Part shown: in pieces, positions 6,906-13,912 of the stretch
Layout of the letters: every line of letters starts with the position of its first letter
Numbering within the stretch: position 1 is the stretch's first letter
Origin: Candidatus Omnitrophota bacterium
GTDB lineage: Bacteria; Omnitrophota; Koll11; Aquiviventales; Aquiviventaceae
Assembly (NCBI GenBank): GCA_016196415.1
Contig: JACPXS010000078.1
Span: forward strand, 1-19,058
Direction of reading: 5' to 3'
DNA length: 19,058 bases
Notes under the pieces: model-generated
Told to the model about the DNA's origin: nothing
The model's database searches: none
The model's input: only the letters and a program-made list of their open reading frames with translations
Translations under genes and position numbers: made by a program

Positions 6906-7691
6906 CTACCGCTCCGGCTGAGCATTGAGCCGCCAGTCGTAGTCCAAGAACTTCAGCGCAACCGGCCGCTGCTGGATGGCTTGGACGAGGGCGGGACCGA
7001 GATAGGGGGCAATCACCGGCAGCAGCCGCTGGGCGGTGAGCGGCCCTTCAGGCACGAAATCCTTCGCGTACCATGTGAAGAGCTTGGAGACCCATAAGAC
7101 GCCTGCCGTCTCATCCAGCCGCAAACCCCGTGCGGGATCGGCCAGGAACCGGGTCACTTGATCCGAGAGCTGCTCATCAAGACGGGCTGGCACATAGGCT
7201 TCACTGCGCAGCACCGGGCAGCTTGAGGAGGCGCAGACGAGCGCAAGATGGACCCGCCACTCCCCCAAAGCCCGCCCGCGCGCTTCGAGGTCATTCAAGG
7301 TCATTGCCTCTGCCGCGATGCGGTACCGCCTCGTGTCGAAGAATCCCTTGACATCCTTGACGGATCGCAGGGGCGCGCGATCCAACACCCCGGCGATCAC
7401 GCAGGCGTTGTAGGCATTGATCCAAAAAGCCGCCTGCTCATCTCGTGAAGCGCGCTGGCTGATCGCGAACTCGGCAAGCTGTCCCAGGAACCGATCCAAC
7501 GAGGGCCGCTCCTGCCACATCCCCGCATAATCCACAAGGCCGTCGGCCACAAAGCGCTTGAGCAGCGCATCCCACGGCGCATAATCGATCGCCTCTTCAG
7601 CCGACGTAAGCGTGGGGAGCGCCAGCGTCGCTGCGAAACCCACCGTCGCCCACCAGCCCATCCGACGCGTAGCAGCGCTCACGCCGCTCAT
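6906..7691 (-). CDS. DUF547-domain exported protein
   Basis: A 261-residue protein with a cleavable or anchoring N-terminal hydrophobic segment (WWATVGFAATLALPTLTSA) and then a DUF547 domain: YAPWDALLKRFVADGLVDYAGM, AFWINAYNACVIAGVL, LNDLEARG, VHLALVCASSSCPVL and a C-terminal FLDYDWRLN. DUF547 resembles a cysteine-peptidase or glutaredoxin-like fold; the Cys-Ala-Ser-Ser-Ser-Cys pair is visible, but no reaction is established. ATG 7691 overlaps the stop of the MerA-like gene (TGATG), so that start is favoured over an in-frame upstream codon at 7709. It is the last gene of the coupled block that begins with the TIGR04282 glycosyltransferase. DUF547 genes often sit beside TVP38 and MerA-like flavoproteins, as here. 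Confidence 0.88.
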   Translation of the reverse strand: MSGVSAATRRMGWWATVGFAATLALPTLTSAEEAIDYAPWDALLKRFVADGLVDYAGMWQERPSLDRFLGQLAEFAISQRASRDEQAAFWINAYNACVIAGVLDRAPLRSVKDVKGFFDTRRYRIAAEAMTLNDLEARGRALGEWRVHLALVCASSSCPVLRSEAYVPARLDEQLSDQVTRFLADPARGLRLDETAGVLWVSKLFTWYAKDFVPEGPLTAQRLLPVIAPYLGPALVQAIQQRPVALKFLDYDWRLNAQPER

Positions 7692-9241
7692 CAGGATGAC
7701 CTGCGCCACGCCAGGAGCCGGCTCAGGAGTCGCTTCACGCCGGGCGAGAGCTTGGTTTGCAGGTATTGGTTGGCGAGCCGCTTGATGAGTTCCGACTGCG
7801 TCGGATAGGGATAGATCGGGCGCGCCAGCGCCCCAAGTCCCTGCCCCGTGGCCATGGCGAAGGTGAAATACGTCAGCAAATCACCCGCATGCGCGGCAAC
7901 GATCGTCGCCCCAAGGATCCGATCGGTCCCCCGCTTGAGGTGGACACGGGCAAAGCCTTCGTCCTCGCCATCGAGCACGGCCCGGTCATTCTCCGCAAAC
8001 GGCACCGTAAGCGTCGTCACCTCCACGCCTCGCTCCTTGGCCTGCTGCTCATACCACCCGACGTGCGCAATCTCCGGGTCGGTGTAGGTGCACCACGGCA
8101 CGACTAACCGACTCATCCGGTGGCGGCCCCAGAAGAGCGCGTTCAGCAGCGCCATGCGCCCAAGGGCATTGGCCGTATGGGTGAATTTGAACGGGGCGCT
8201 GACGTCGCCTGCGGCGTAGATGCGCGGGTTGCTCGTTTGCAGGACATCGTTCACGAGAACGCCGGTCTTCTCAACGCGCACCCCCGCGTCCTCCAAGTTC
8301 AGCCCCTCGACATTGGGCGCGCGTCCTACGCCGATGAGCAGCGCGTCGCACGGGATCTCAACGCTTCGGCCGCTGCGCTCAACCGTCACCACGGTATGCC
8401 CCGCCCGCTGCACGCGTTGGACCTTGGCGTCCAAGACCAAGGCGACGCCTTCCTGTTGCAAGCGCTGCTGAAGGAGCGCTGCCGCGTCAGCGTCTTCGCG
8501 AATGAGGATTCGGGGGGAGGCGTCGATGAGGGTGACGCGGCTGCCCAGTCGCTGAAAGGTCTGCGCCATCTCGCAGCCGATGGGCCCCGCCCCGATCATG
8601 ACAAACCGCTCAGGCCTCGCGGTCAGCTCAAAGAGCGTCTCGTTGGTGAGAAAGCCGACGTCGGCCAGCCCGGGAATGGGCGGGACGATCGCCCGCCCGC
8701 CGGTGGCGATCACCGCGCGCGCAAACTCAAGGCGCTTGCCCGCCACCTCGACGGCGTTGGGCGCGACGAAGCGGGCGGCTCCCAAAAACACCTCGACCCC
8801 CATTTCGGTGAGATGGCGGACGGAGTCCGCGGGGCTGAGGCGCGCTCGCAGCCGGCGCATGCGCTCCATCACCGCCGGGACATCGACGCTCGCGCCCGGC
8901 GGGACGCGCACGCCGTACTCGCCAGCCCGCGCGACGTGGGCGGCGACGCGCGCGGCGCTGATGATCCCTTTGGACGGCACGCACCCGGCCACGAGGCAGT
9001 CGCCGCCGGTGAGGTGTCGCTCAATCAGGGCCACCCGGCCGCCAATGGCCGCGCATCCCCCAGCCGCGGTAAGCCCCGCCGTCCCTGCCCCAATCACGAC
9101 CAAGTTGTACCGTCCCCGAGGCTCGGGGTTGACCCAGTCCTCCGGATGGGTATTGCGGATCAGCGCCCGGTTATGCTCGTCATCCGGCAGGAGGCGCGGA
9201 GGCGTGGGGTGACGAAGTACTGGGCTCTCCAAAGGGTTCAT
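7691..9241 (-). CDS. MerA-like FAD/NAD(P)-disulfide oxidoreductase
   Basis: A 516-residue class I flavoprotein disulfide reductase. It shows the FAD-binding VVIGAGTAGL near residues 49-57, the redox pair Cys82-X4-Cys87 in GGDCLVAGCVPSK, a second dinucleotide fold (MIGAGPIGCEMA), the AAGDV flavin motif and a C-terminal dimerisation domain. Databases would probably call it mercuric reductase. It has no N-terminal MerT/P-like HMA domain, though, and ends LLAWRRSS without the vicinal cysteines that bind Hg(II) in MerA. The HPT-x-SE dyad of lipoamide dehydrogenase is replaced by YPTQSE. An extra ~45 residues precede the FAD fold. The real substrate is therefore open. ATG 9241 overlaps the VTT gene stop (ATGA), which fixes the start. 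Confidence 0.9.
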   Translation of the reverse strand: MNPLESPVLRHPTPPRLLPDDEHNRALIRNTHPEDWVNPEPRGRYNLVVIGAGTAGLTAAGGCAAIGGRVALIERHLTGGDCLVAGCVPSKGIISAARVAAHVARAGEYGVRVPPGASVDVPAVMERMRRLRARLSPADSVRHLTEMGVEVFLGAARFVAPNAVEVAGKRLEFARAVIATGGRAIVPPIPGLADVGFLTNETLFELTARPERFVMIGAGPIGCEMAQTFQRLGSRVTLIDASPRILIREDADAAALLQQRLQQEGVALVLDAKVQRVQRAGHTVVTVERSGRSVEIPCDALLIGVGRAPNVEGLNLEDAGVRVEKTGVLVNDVLQTSNPRIYAAGDVSAPFKFTHTANALGRMALLNALFWGRHRMSRLVVPWCTYTDPEIAHVGWYEQQAKERGVEVTTLTVPFAENDRAVLDGEDEGFARVHLKRGTDRILGATIVAAHAGDLLTYFTFAMATGQGLGALARPIYPYPTQSELIKRLANQYLQTKLSPGVKRLLSRLLAWRRSS

Positions 9242-9897
9242 CGTCGCTGCGAGATCCGCGCGGCCGCCGAGCGTTTCCACCTCGTGGTCACGACCGTCAG
9301 CCCGATCACCAGAAGGATGGCGATGAGGAGTTTCCAGATTCGCTTTGGATCGGTGAGCGAGTAGCCCAGGTACACAAACGCGAAGCTGCCTGGCACCATA
9401 CCCAACAACGTGGCCAGCGCATACGGGACAAATCGGACTCGGGAGAAGCCCAACCCGTAATTCTGCAGATCAAAGGGGACATTGGGAATGAGCCGGATGA
9501 GCAGGACCGTCTGGAACCCGTTCTTCCCGATGTGCTGATCGAGCCTGGCGATATTGCCTCTGAGCAGCTTGGCCACCGCGTCTCGACCAAACAATCTCGC
9601 CACCCCAAACTCCGTGCAAGCCCGAATCGTGGCCCCCACCAACGAGGCCAGCATCCCCCAGAACGGCCCAAAGGCCAACCCACCCGCGATCGTCATGAGG
9701 CTTGCAGGAAGTGGGATGATCGGCTGCCCGTACGCCACGAGATAGATCGCGGGAGCCCAGATCCCAAACGACAGGACGACATCCCTGGCGCGGTCCGGCG
9801 TGAGACCTGCCACGTCAATCCCCAGGAGACGGACGGCTGCGCTCACCCCGACCACGATGAGGAGGAACACGCTCAGTGTGACCCAGAGAGACTTCAT
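9238..9897 (-). CDS. TVP38/TMEM64 (VTT/SNARE-associated) membrane protein
   Basis: A 219-residue inner-membrane protein. The N-terminal helix is at about 3-25, and the VTT domain follows with its re-entrant segments: PIIPLPASLMTIAGGLAFGPFWGMLASLVGA, then FGRDAVAKLL, FQTVLLIRLIPNVPFDLQNYGLG and FVPYALATLLGMVPGSFAFVYLG, with a last helix at about 190-208. VTT/DedA-like proteins are linked to lipid scrambling or transport. Members next to MerA-like flavoproteins have been annotated as mercury or metal related, without firm evidence. ATG 9897 overlaps the stop of the radical SAM-ArsM gene (ATGA) and is preferred to the codon at 9936 that would lie inside that gene. Together with the MerA-like and DUF547 genes it forms a tightly coupled triplet. 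Confidence 0.92.
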   Translation of the reverse strand: MKSLWVTLSVFLLIVVGVSAAVRLLGIDVAGLTPDRARDVVLSFGIWAPAIYLVAYGQPIIPLPASLMTIAGGLAFGPFWGMLASLVGATIRACTEFGVARLFGRDAVAKLLRGNIARLDQHIGKNGFQTVLLIRLIPNVPFDLQNYGLGFSRVRFVPYALATLLGMVPGSFAFVYLGYSLTDPKRIWKLLIAILLVIGLTVVTTRWKRSAAARISQRR

Positions 9898-12476
9898 GAA
9901 GCGGAACAACCGGATCCGTTGCCGCTTGGGCAGCACGCTGCTGCTGCCGGCTCATTCACCGCGCCGGCGGGTTCCACGATGGTGAAGAGCCCCGCATAGG
10001 GGGGATGCGATAGCTTGCTCGCGGTATCGGTGCACACGCTGATGGCGACCTGGCGGGGAAAGAGATGCCCCTCCTCATCGAGGACCGCTTTGAACGGTCC
10101 CCGGTAGATGGCCTGGTGACCCAGAAAGGTGCAGCCTTGCGTCTTCTCACACTTGAACCCCTGCACGGTCACCGAGAAGAACTGGTAGCCTTCGATGGTT
10201 TTCCAATGCGTGTTCTTGATGACCGACAGGCCGTAGAACCCGGCCTGCTCCAGCATCGCGAGGCACTGCTCCTCCGTCAACGCGCCGACCAGGCATTCGC
10301 CCCACAACCGCTCGTTCACCTTCAACCGCGGCGGCACCTCGCGGTCGGAGACGATGTCGGCGATGACGGCGCGGCCGTGGTCCTTGAGGATGCGCCACAG
10401 CTCGGCGAAGACGTGGGGCTTGTCCGGCGAGAGATTGATGACGCAGTTCGACGTCACCACATCGGCCGTCTTCGTCTCAACGGGGATTTGCTCCAAAAAC
10501 CCTTTGCGGAACTCCACGACATCGTAGCCGAGAGCCTGCGAAACCTTCCGCTGGCTGTCGCGGGCGATCGCCAGCATCTGGTCGGTCATGTCCACCCCGA
10601 TCACGCGGCCGGTGGGCCCGACCTGCTTGGCCGCGATGAAGCAGTCGATGCCGGCGCCGGATCCCAGGTCGACATACATCTCGCCCGGTTGAGGCCGCGC
10701 CGCGCTCACGGGAGAGCCGCAACCGTAAAAGCGGTCGAGCACCTCCTGCGGGATATGGCCCACCTCTTCCGGGTCGTACTTCGTGGGGCAGCAGAGCTCC
10801 GCTTGGGGTTGCTCCGCGGCTTGCCCGTAGAACTGCTGGACGATTTTGCGCGGTTTCTCGACGTCGAAGGAGAGGACGCAGTTCGAGTGGAGGAACGCCA
10901 CCTCCCGATCCTCCGCGCCCAGCTCGGTCGTGCCGCAGACGATGGCGCCGTCGCCCATCGCATGGTAGATGCGCGGCGCGTCATACCCGGAGCGCGTATT
11001 GACCAGCGCTTTCTTGCGCGCCGTCAAGGCGTCCATCGCATCGAGCAAGAGCGCCTGATACAGCGGATAGTACGGATCTTCCCCGAGGAAATCTCCGGAG
11101 AAAAAGTAGCTGTGCTCCACATCGCCCCCGCCGGTGAGATACCGGAAGGGGTCGTCCTTGGCTTGGAGCTTGCGCACCACGGTGGCTTCGCGGATCTGGT
11201 GCAGGATGGGGCTGGCGCGCCAGATGCGTTCCAGCGTCGTCCCGTTGGCGGCGTCCCCACAGTCCAGCGGCGGGTGGTTGGCCATCGCCGCGGAGGGATA
11301 GACATGGCCGTCGGCGTACACGCACAGGCTCTGCCAGCCGGCATTACCCAAGTCGAACTTGATCCCCGCCGGCGCGTTGGCGCGCAGCTCAAACGACGCG
11401 AAATTGTCCAGCACGATCCCGCACCGATCCGCTTCGTGCTTCACTCGCCGCATCGCCTCGATCAGCCGCTCGGCGGGCGGGAACCATCCCCCCGCCGGCT
11501 TCGATCCCGCCCCTAGTGGGACCGTGTCCTGGCTGAACCCTGTGTTGGCCCCGCCTATCGGCGGGGCAAGCAGGTCGGGGGACGCATCGCGCGCACGCCC
11601 CCGCCGATGGGCCCACATGAGGTGCTGGCTCCGGAGGCCGCACGCCGCCGCCAATCGCGTCAAGTTGGGCAAATCGTCCAGGTTGCTGCTCACGGCGACC
11701 GTCGTGAGCGTCACATCAAACCCGCGCTGACTGAGCTCGCGCAAGCCCGCCACGGTGGCCGCAAAGCTGCCGGCGCCCCGGATGGCGTCGTTGAGCTGCG
11801 GGGTGGAGCCATCCACGCTGACCTGAAACTTGATTCGCTCGCGATCACACGTCTCGAGCAGCGCCTTGCGAGGCCCGCCGAAGAGCGTGGCATTGGTGAG
11901 CAGGATCAATTCGGCCTGGCGCGTCTGGGTGATGTAGCGGATCAGCTCAGGCATGTCCGGCCGCACGAACGGCTCCCCTCCCGTCACGTAGAACCGTTCC
12001 ACCCCCAGACTGATCGCCTGATCAACGAGGAAGCGCCATGTCGCAAGCGGCAGCCCGCGCTCACCGCGCGGCGAGGAACTCACCAGACAGTGGCCGCAAC
12101 TCAGGTTGCAGGAGTTGTTGGTGTGCAACCAGCACTCGCGCAGAGCGGAGAGGCGCAGATAATGCGATCGGCCCAGGTAGGGCTGGGGCGCGATCGGCTC
12201 CACGCTGATGAGACGATGCCGAATGGCATCGCTGACAAACGCGTGCACATGCACCCAGGCCTTGCCGGTCTCGAGGTGGGAGTGCGCCGCGTAGCGCTCC
12301 ACAAGCGTGGAGAAGAGGCCGGGCTCTTCGCGAAGCGTCTGCATGAGCCAGGCGCCGCGGGCATCGGTGGCAATCCAATTCGGCATCTCGCCATCGATCA
12401 AGAAGGTCCACTCGTCGCGATCCACGAGTGCCAACCGGGGCACATGGAGCCGCGTCTGATGGTTCAGCTCAGGCAT
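9894..12476 (-). CDS. PqqD-like / radical SAM / ArsM-like methyltransferase fusion
   Basis: An 860-residue three-part protein. Residues ~15-95 resemble a PqqD-like (RRE) fold. Residues ~115-420 are a radical SAM domain with the 4Fe-4S motif Cys123-X3-Cys127-X2-Cys130, the SAM-binding GGEP at 166-169, and a degenerate SPASM-like region (Cys385, Cys406, then LERIW). Residues ~555-825 are an arsenite methyltransferase: a CC pair at 562-563, FYGCG (Cys586), the SAM motif DLGSGAGID at 603-611, [12 protein letters not shown] (Cys678) and GECLVGAL (Cys728), matching the As(III)-binding cysteines of ArsM. A Cys-rich tail (CC at 848-849, Cys857) ends the chain. The domain between ~420 and 550 is unassigned. 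ATG 12476 has an AAGGAGGG site and overlaps the TIGR04282 stop by 13 bases. Residues ~301-331 look like an in-frame insertion. Confidence 0.9.
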   Translation of the reverse strand: MPELNHQTRLHVPRLALVDRDEWTFLIDGEMPNWIATDARGAWLMQTLREEPGLFSTLVERYAAHSHLETGKAWVHVHAFVSDAIRHRLISVEPIAPQPYLGRSHYLRLSALRECWLHTNNSCNLSCGHCLVSSSPRGERGLPLATWRFLVDQAISLGVERFYVTGGEPFVRPDMPELIRYITQTRQAELILLTNATLFGGPRKALLETCDRERIKFQVSVDGSTPQLNDAIRGAGSFAATVAGLRELSQRGFDVTLTTVAVSSNLDDLPNLTRLAAACGLRSQHLMWAHRRGRARDASPDLLAPPIGGANTGFSQDTVPLGAGSKPAGGWFPPAERLIEAMRRVKHEADRCGIVLDNFASFELRANAPAGIKFDLGNAGWQSLCVYADGHVYPSAAMANHPPLDCGDAANGTTLERIWRASPILHQIREATVVRKLQAKDDPFRYLTGGGDVEHSYFFSGDFLGEDPYYPLYQALLLDAMDALTARKKALVNTRSGYDAPRIYHAMGDGAIVCGTTELGAEDREVAFLHSNCVLSFDVEKPRKIVQQFYGQAAEQPQAELCCPTKYDPEEVGHIPQEVLDRFYGCGSPVSAARPQPGEMYVDLGSGAGIDCFIAAKQVGPTGRVIGVDMTDQMLAIARDSQRKVSQALGYDVVEFRKGFLEQIPVETKTADVVTSNCVINLSPDKPHVFAELWRILKDHGRAVIADIVSDREVPPRLKVNERLWGECLVGALTEEQCLAMLEQAGFYGLSVIKNTHWKTIEGYQFFSVTVQGFKCEKTQGCTFLGHQAIYRGPFKAVLDEEGHLFPRQVAISVCTDTASKLSHPPYAGLFTIVEPAGAVNEPAAAACCPSGNGSGCSAS
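11484..11576. repeat. Palindromic element inserted in frame in the radical SAM-ArsM gene
   Basis: The stretch coding residues ~301-331 of the fusion carries two hairpins. One is a perfect 8-bp stem GCCCCGCC/GGCGGGGC with a 4-base loop at 11548-11567; the other is a weaker hairpin around the CCTAGTGGG segment near 11504-11522. An 8-bp inverted pair (CCCCGCCG at 11490-11497 and CGGCGGGG at 11559-11566) frames the core. The encoded Gly/Pro/Ala-rich peptide ([13 protein letters not shown]...) interrupts an otherwise ordinary barrel helix region. This is the appearance of Rickettsia/Wolbachia-type palindromic elements that insert in frame in genes. Comparison with homologs was not possible. Confidence 0.5.
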
Positions 12477-13153
12477 GGTTCCCTCCTTCTTCTCATCATC
12501 CATCGCGCGCAGACCCGCTCGATCGTCTGCGCCAACGCCGAGGCGTCGCGTTGCGCAGCGGCCTCCGCCAGCATGCGCGGGAGATCGTCAACGCGGTCGA
12601 CGTCGTAGCCCATCCGAAGCCGACGCGTCCGCAAGCCGAGGGCGCGGGCATTCCGCCGGGTTTGAGCATACACCCGGGATGAGCTCCACGCCACCCCCTT
12701 GAAGAGCGCCGAGGCTGAGCACGAGAGCCCGATCAGGTAGTAGCCGCCGTCCTCGGTTGGCCCGACGACGAGTTCGGCATGCGCCAGCGCTGCAAACGCC
12801 TCGCGGATGTCCGCCGGCGCGAGCCACGGCGAATCGGTGCCAATGATCACGACCCGCGTTGCGCCCTGGGCGAACGCCTCATCAGCGGCGTGCCTCAACC
12901 GATCGCCAAGCGTCATCCCGCATTGGGGCTGCAGCGACCAGCGCGGACCGACCCAGCGCCGCATCCGAGCCAACGCTTCCGGCGGATCGACGCACAGCGC
13001 GGCCTCGTCACGAAACGTCTGGAGCCGAGACAAGGTCAGCTCTGCGCAGGCCCGGTAGACCTCGCAGGCGGCCTGATCGCCAAGGGTGGCCGCCAACCGT
13101 GTTTTGACTCGGCCGGGCCTGGGGTCTTTGATGAAAATCAGCAGCCGTCGCAT
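12464..13153 (-). CDS. TIGR04282-family glycosyltransferase (CofC-like, rSAM-associated)
   Basis: A 229-residue nucleotidyl/glycosyltransferase-like protein with the family's N-terminal LLIFIKDPRPGRVKTRLAATLG loop (nucleotide binding), GTDSPWL (metal-binding Asp) and VGPTEDGGYYLIGL. TIGR04282 is defined as an rSAM-associated transferase and is now commonly annotated as an arsenosugar-biosynthesis glycosyltransferase. That fits its position directly before the radical SAM-ArsM fusion, which it overlaps by 13 bases. The biochemical donor and acceptor have not been settled by anything visible here. ATG 13153 follows the DPM-like gene stop by 18 bases and has GGGAG 6 bases upstream. The C-terminus is Arg-rich. 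Confidence 0.88.
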   Translation of the reverse strand: MRRLLIFIKDPRPGRVKTRLAATLGDQAACEVYRACAELTLSRLQTFRDEAALCVDPPEALARMRRWVGPRWSLQPQCGMTLGDRLRHAADEAFAQGATRVVIIGTDSPWLAPADIREAFAALAHAELVVGPTEDGGYYLIGLSCSASALFKGVAWSSSRVYAQTRRNARALGLRTRRLRMGYDVDRVDDLPRMLAEAAAQRDASALAQTIERVCARWMMRRRREPCLS

Positions 13154-13171
13154 GGATCGCTCCCGAAGCGC

Positions 13172-13912
13172 TCACCCGTCAGACCTGACGCCGGATGCGC
13201 TGCGGAAGCCCTCAAGCCGCCGCTTCATCCGTGAACCGTTCCAGGCCACCTTGAGGATCATCGTGATGATGCCAACACCGGCCTGGACGGTGCCAGCCAC
13301 CGTCCCGGAGATCTTCGAGCGGCCAATTCGGCGTCGGTACCGCACCGGCACTTCCGCAATCCGCAAGCCCTGACAGGCCGCCTTGGCCTGCATCTCCACC
13401 GTCCAGCCAAACGCCTGATCCGCCATGCGCAACTGCGCCAGGGAGCGCCGGCGAATCGCTCGGAACGGCCCCAGGTCGGTGTACCGCACCCCAAATCGCC
13501 ACCGCATCAACGCGCAGGCCAAGCGATTGCCAAGGCATTGCTGGAGCGTGAGGCTGCCCGGCTCGGCCCGGGCCATCCGCGAGCCGATGACCAGATCCGC
13601 CCTGCCCTGCGCAATCGGCTCCAGCAACGCGGGAAGCTCCGATGGATCATCCGAGTGGTCGGCATCCATGAATACCACCGTATCCGTCGATGGATCCAGC
13701 GCCGACAGCCCAGCCAGGCACGCCCGTCCATAGCCGCGCTGCGGTGCCGGCACCACGCGGGCCCCTCCGCGCGCCGCCACCGCCGCCGTCTCATCCGTTG
13801 ACCCGTTGTCCACAACGATGAGCTCGTGCACTAGCTCGCGCGGGATCTCGGCTAGGACTCGACCAAGGGCTTCGGCTTCGTTTCGGGCAGGAAGAATGAT
13901 CGCCACGCGCAT
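13172..13912 (-). CDS. Dolichol-phosphate-mannose-synthase-like GT2
   Basis: A 246-residue soluble GT2 beginning MRVAIILPARNEAEALG, with VVDNGSTDET, the DADHSDDP metal-binding segment (Asp-X-Asp), RNxGSR-like VIGSRMA and the late TDLGPFRAIRR and QAKAACQGLRIAEVPVRYRRRIGRSKISG motif typical of DPM1-like polyprenyl-phosphate glycosyltransferases. It lacks the C-terminal membrane helices of the GtrB type. It would transfer mannose or glucose from a nucleotide sugar to a polyprenyl phosphate at the inner membrane. ATG 13912 is the natural start of the domain although it overlaps the preceding GT-C gene by 61 bases; the same frame extends upstream to 14494, but that part is antisense-like noise inside the neighbour. 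A donor/acceptor partnership with the adjacent GT-C enzyme is likely. Confidence 0.9.
   Translation of the reverse strand: MRVAIILPARNEAEALGRVLAEIPRELVHELIVVDNGSTDETAAVAARGGARVVPAPQRGYGRACLAGLSALDPSTDTVVFMDADHSDDPSELPALLEPIAQGRADLVIGSRMARAEPGSLTLQQCLGNRLACALMRWRFGVRYTDLGPFRAIRRRSLAQLRMADQAFGWTVEMQAKAACQGLRIAEVPVRYRRRIGRSKISGTVAGTVQAGVGIITMILKVAWNGSRMKRRLEGFRSASGVRSDG

Noticed and set aside
7691..9241. Calling the flavoprotein merA
   Set aside because: The C-terminal cysteine pair needed for Hg(II) delivery is absent and no merR, merT or merP is nearby.
8120..9364. 414-codon plus-strand ORF
   Set aside because: Antisense shadow of the MerA-like gene with the same compositional signs.
10065..11516. 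483-codon plus-strand ORF
   Set aside because: Antisense to the radical SAM-ArsM gene, rich in Arg, His and Asp as expected for the complement of a GC-rich gene, with no recognisable domain.
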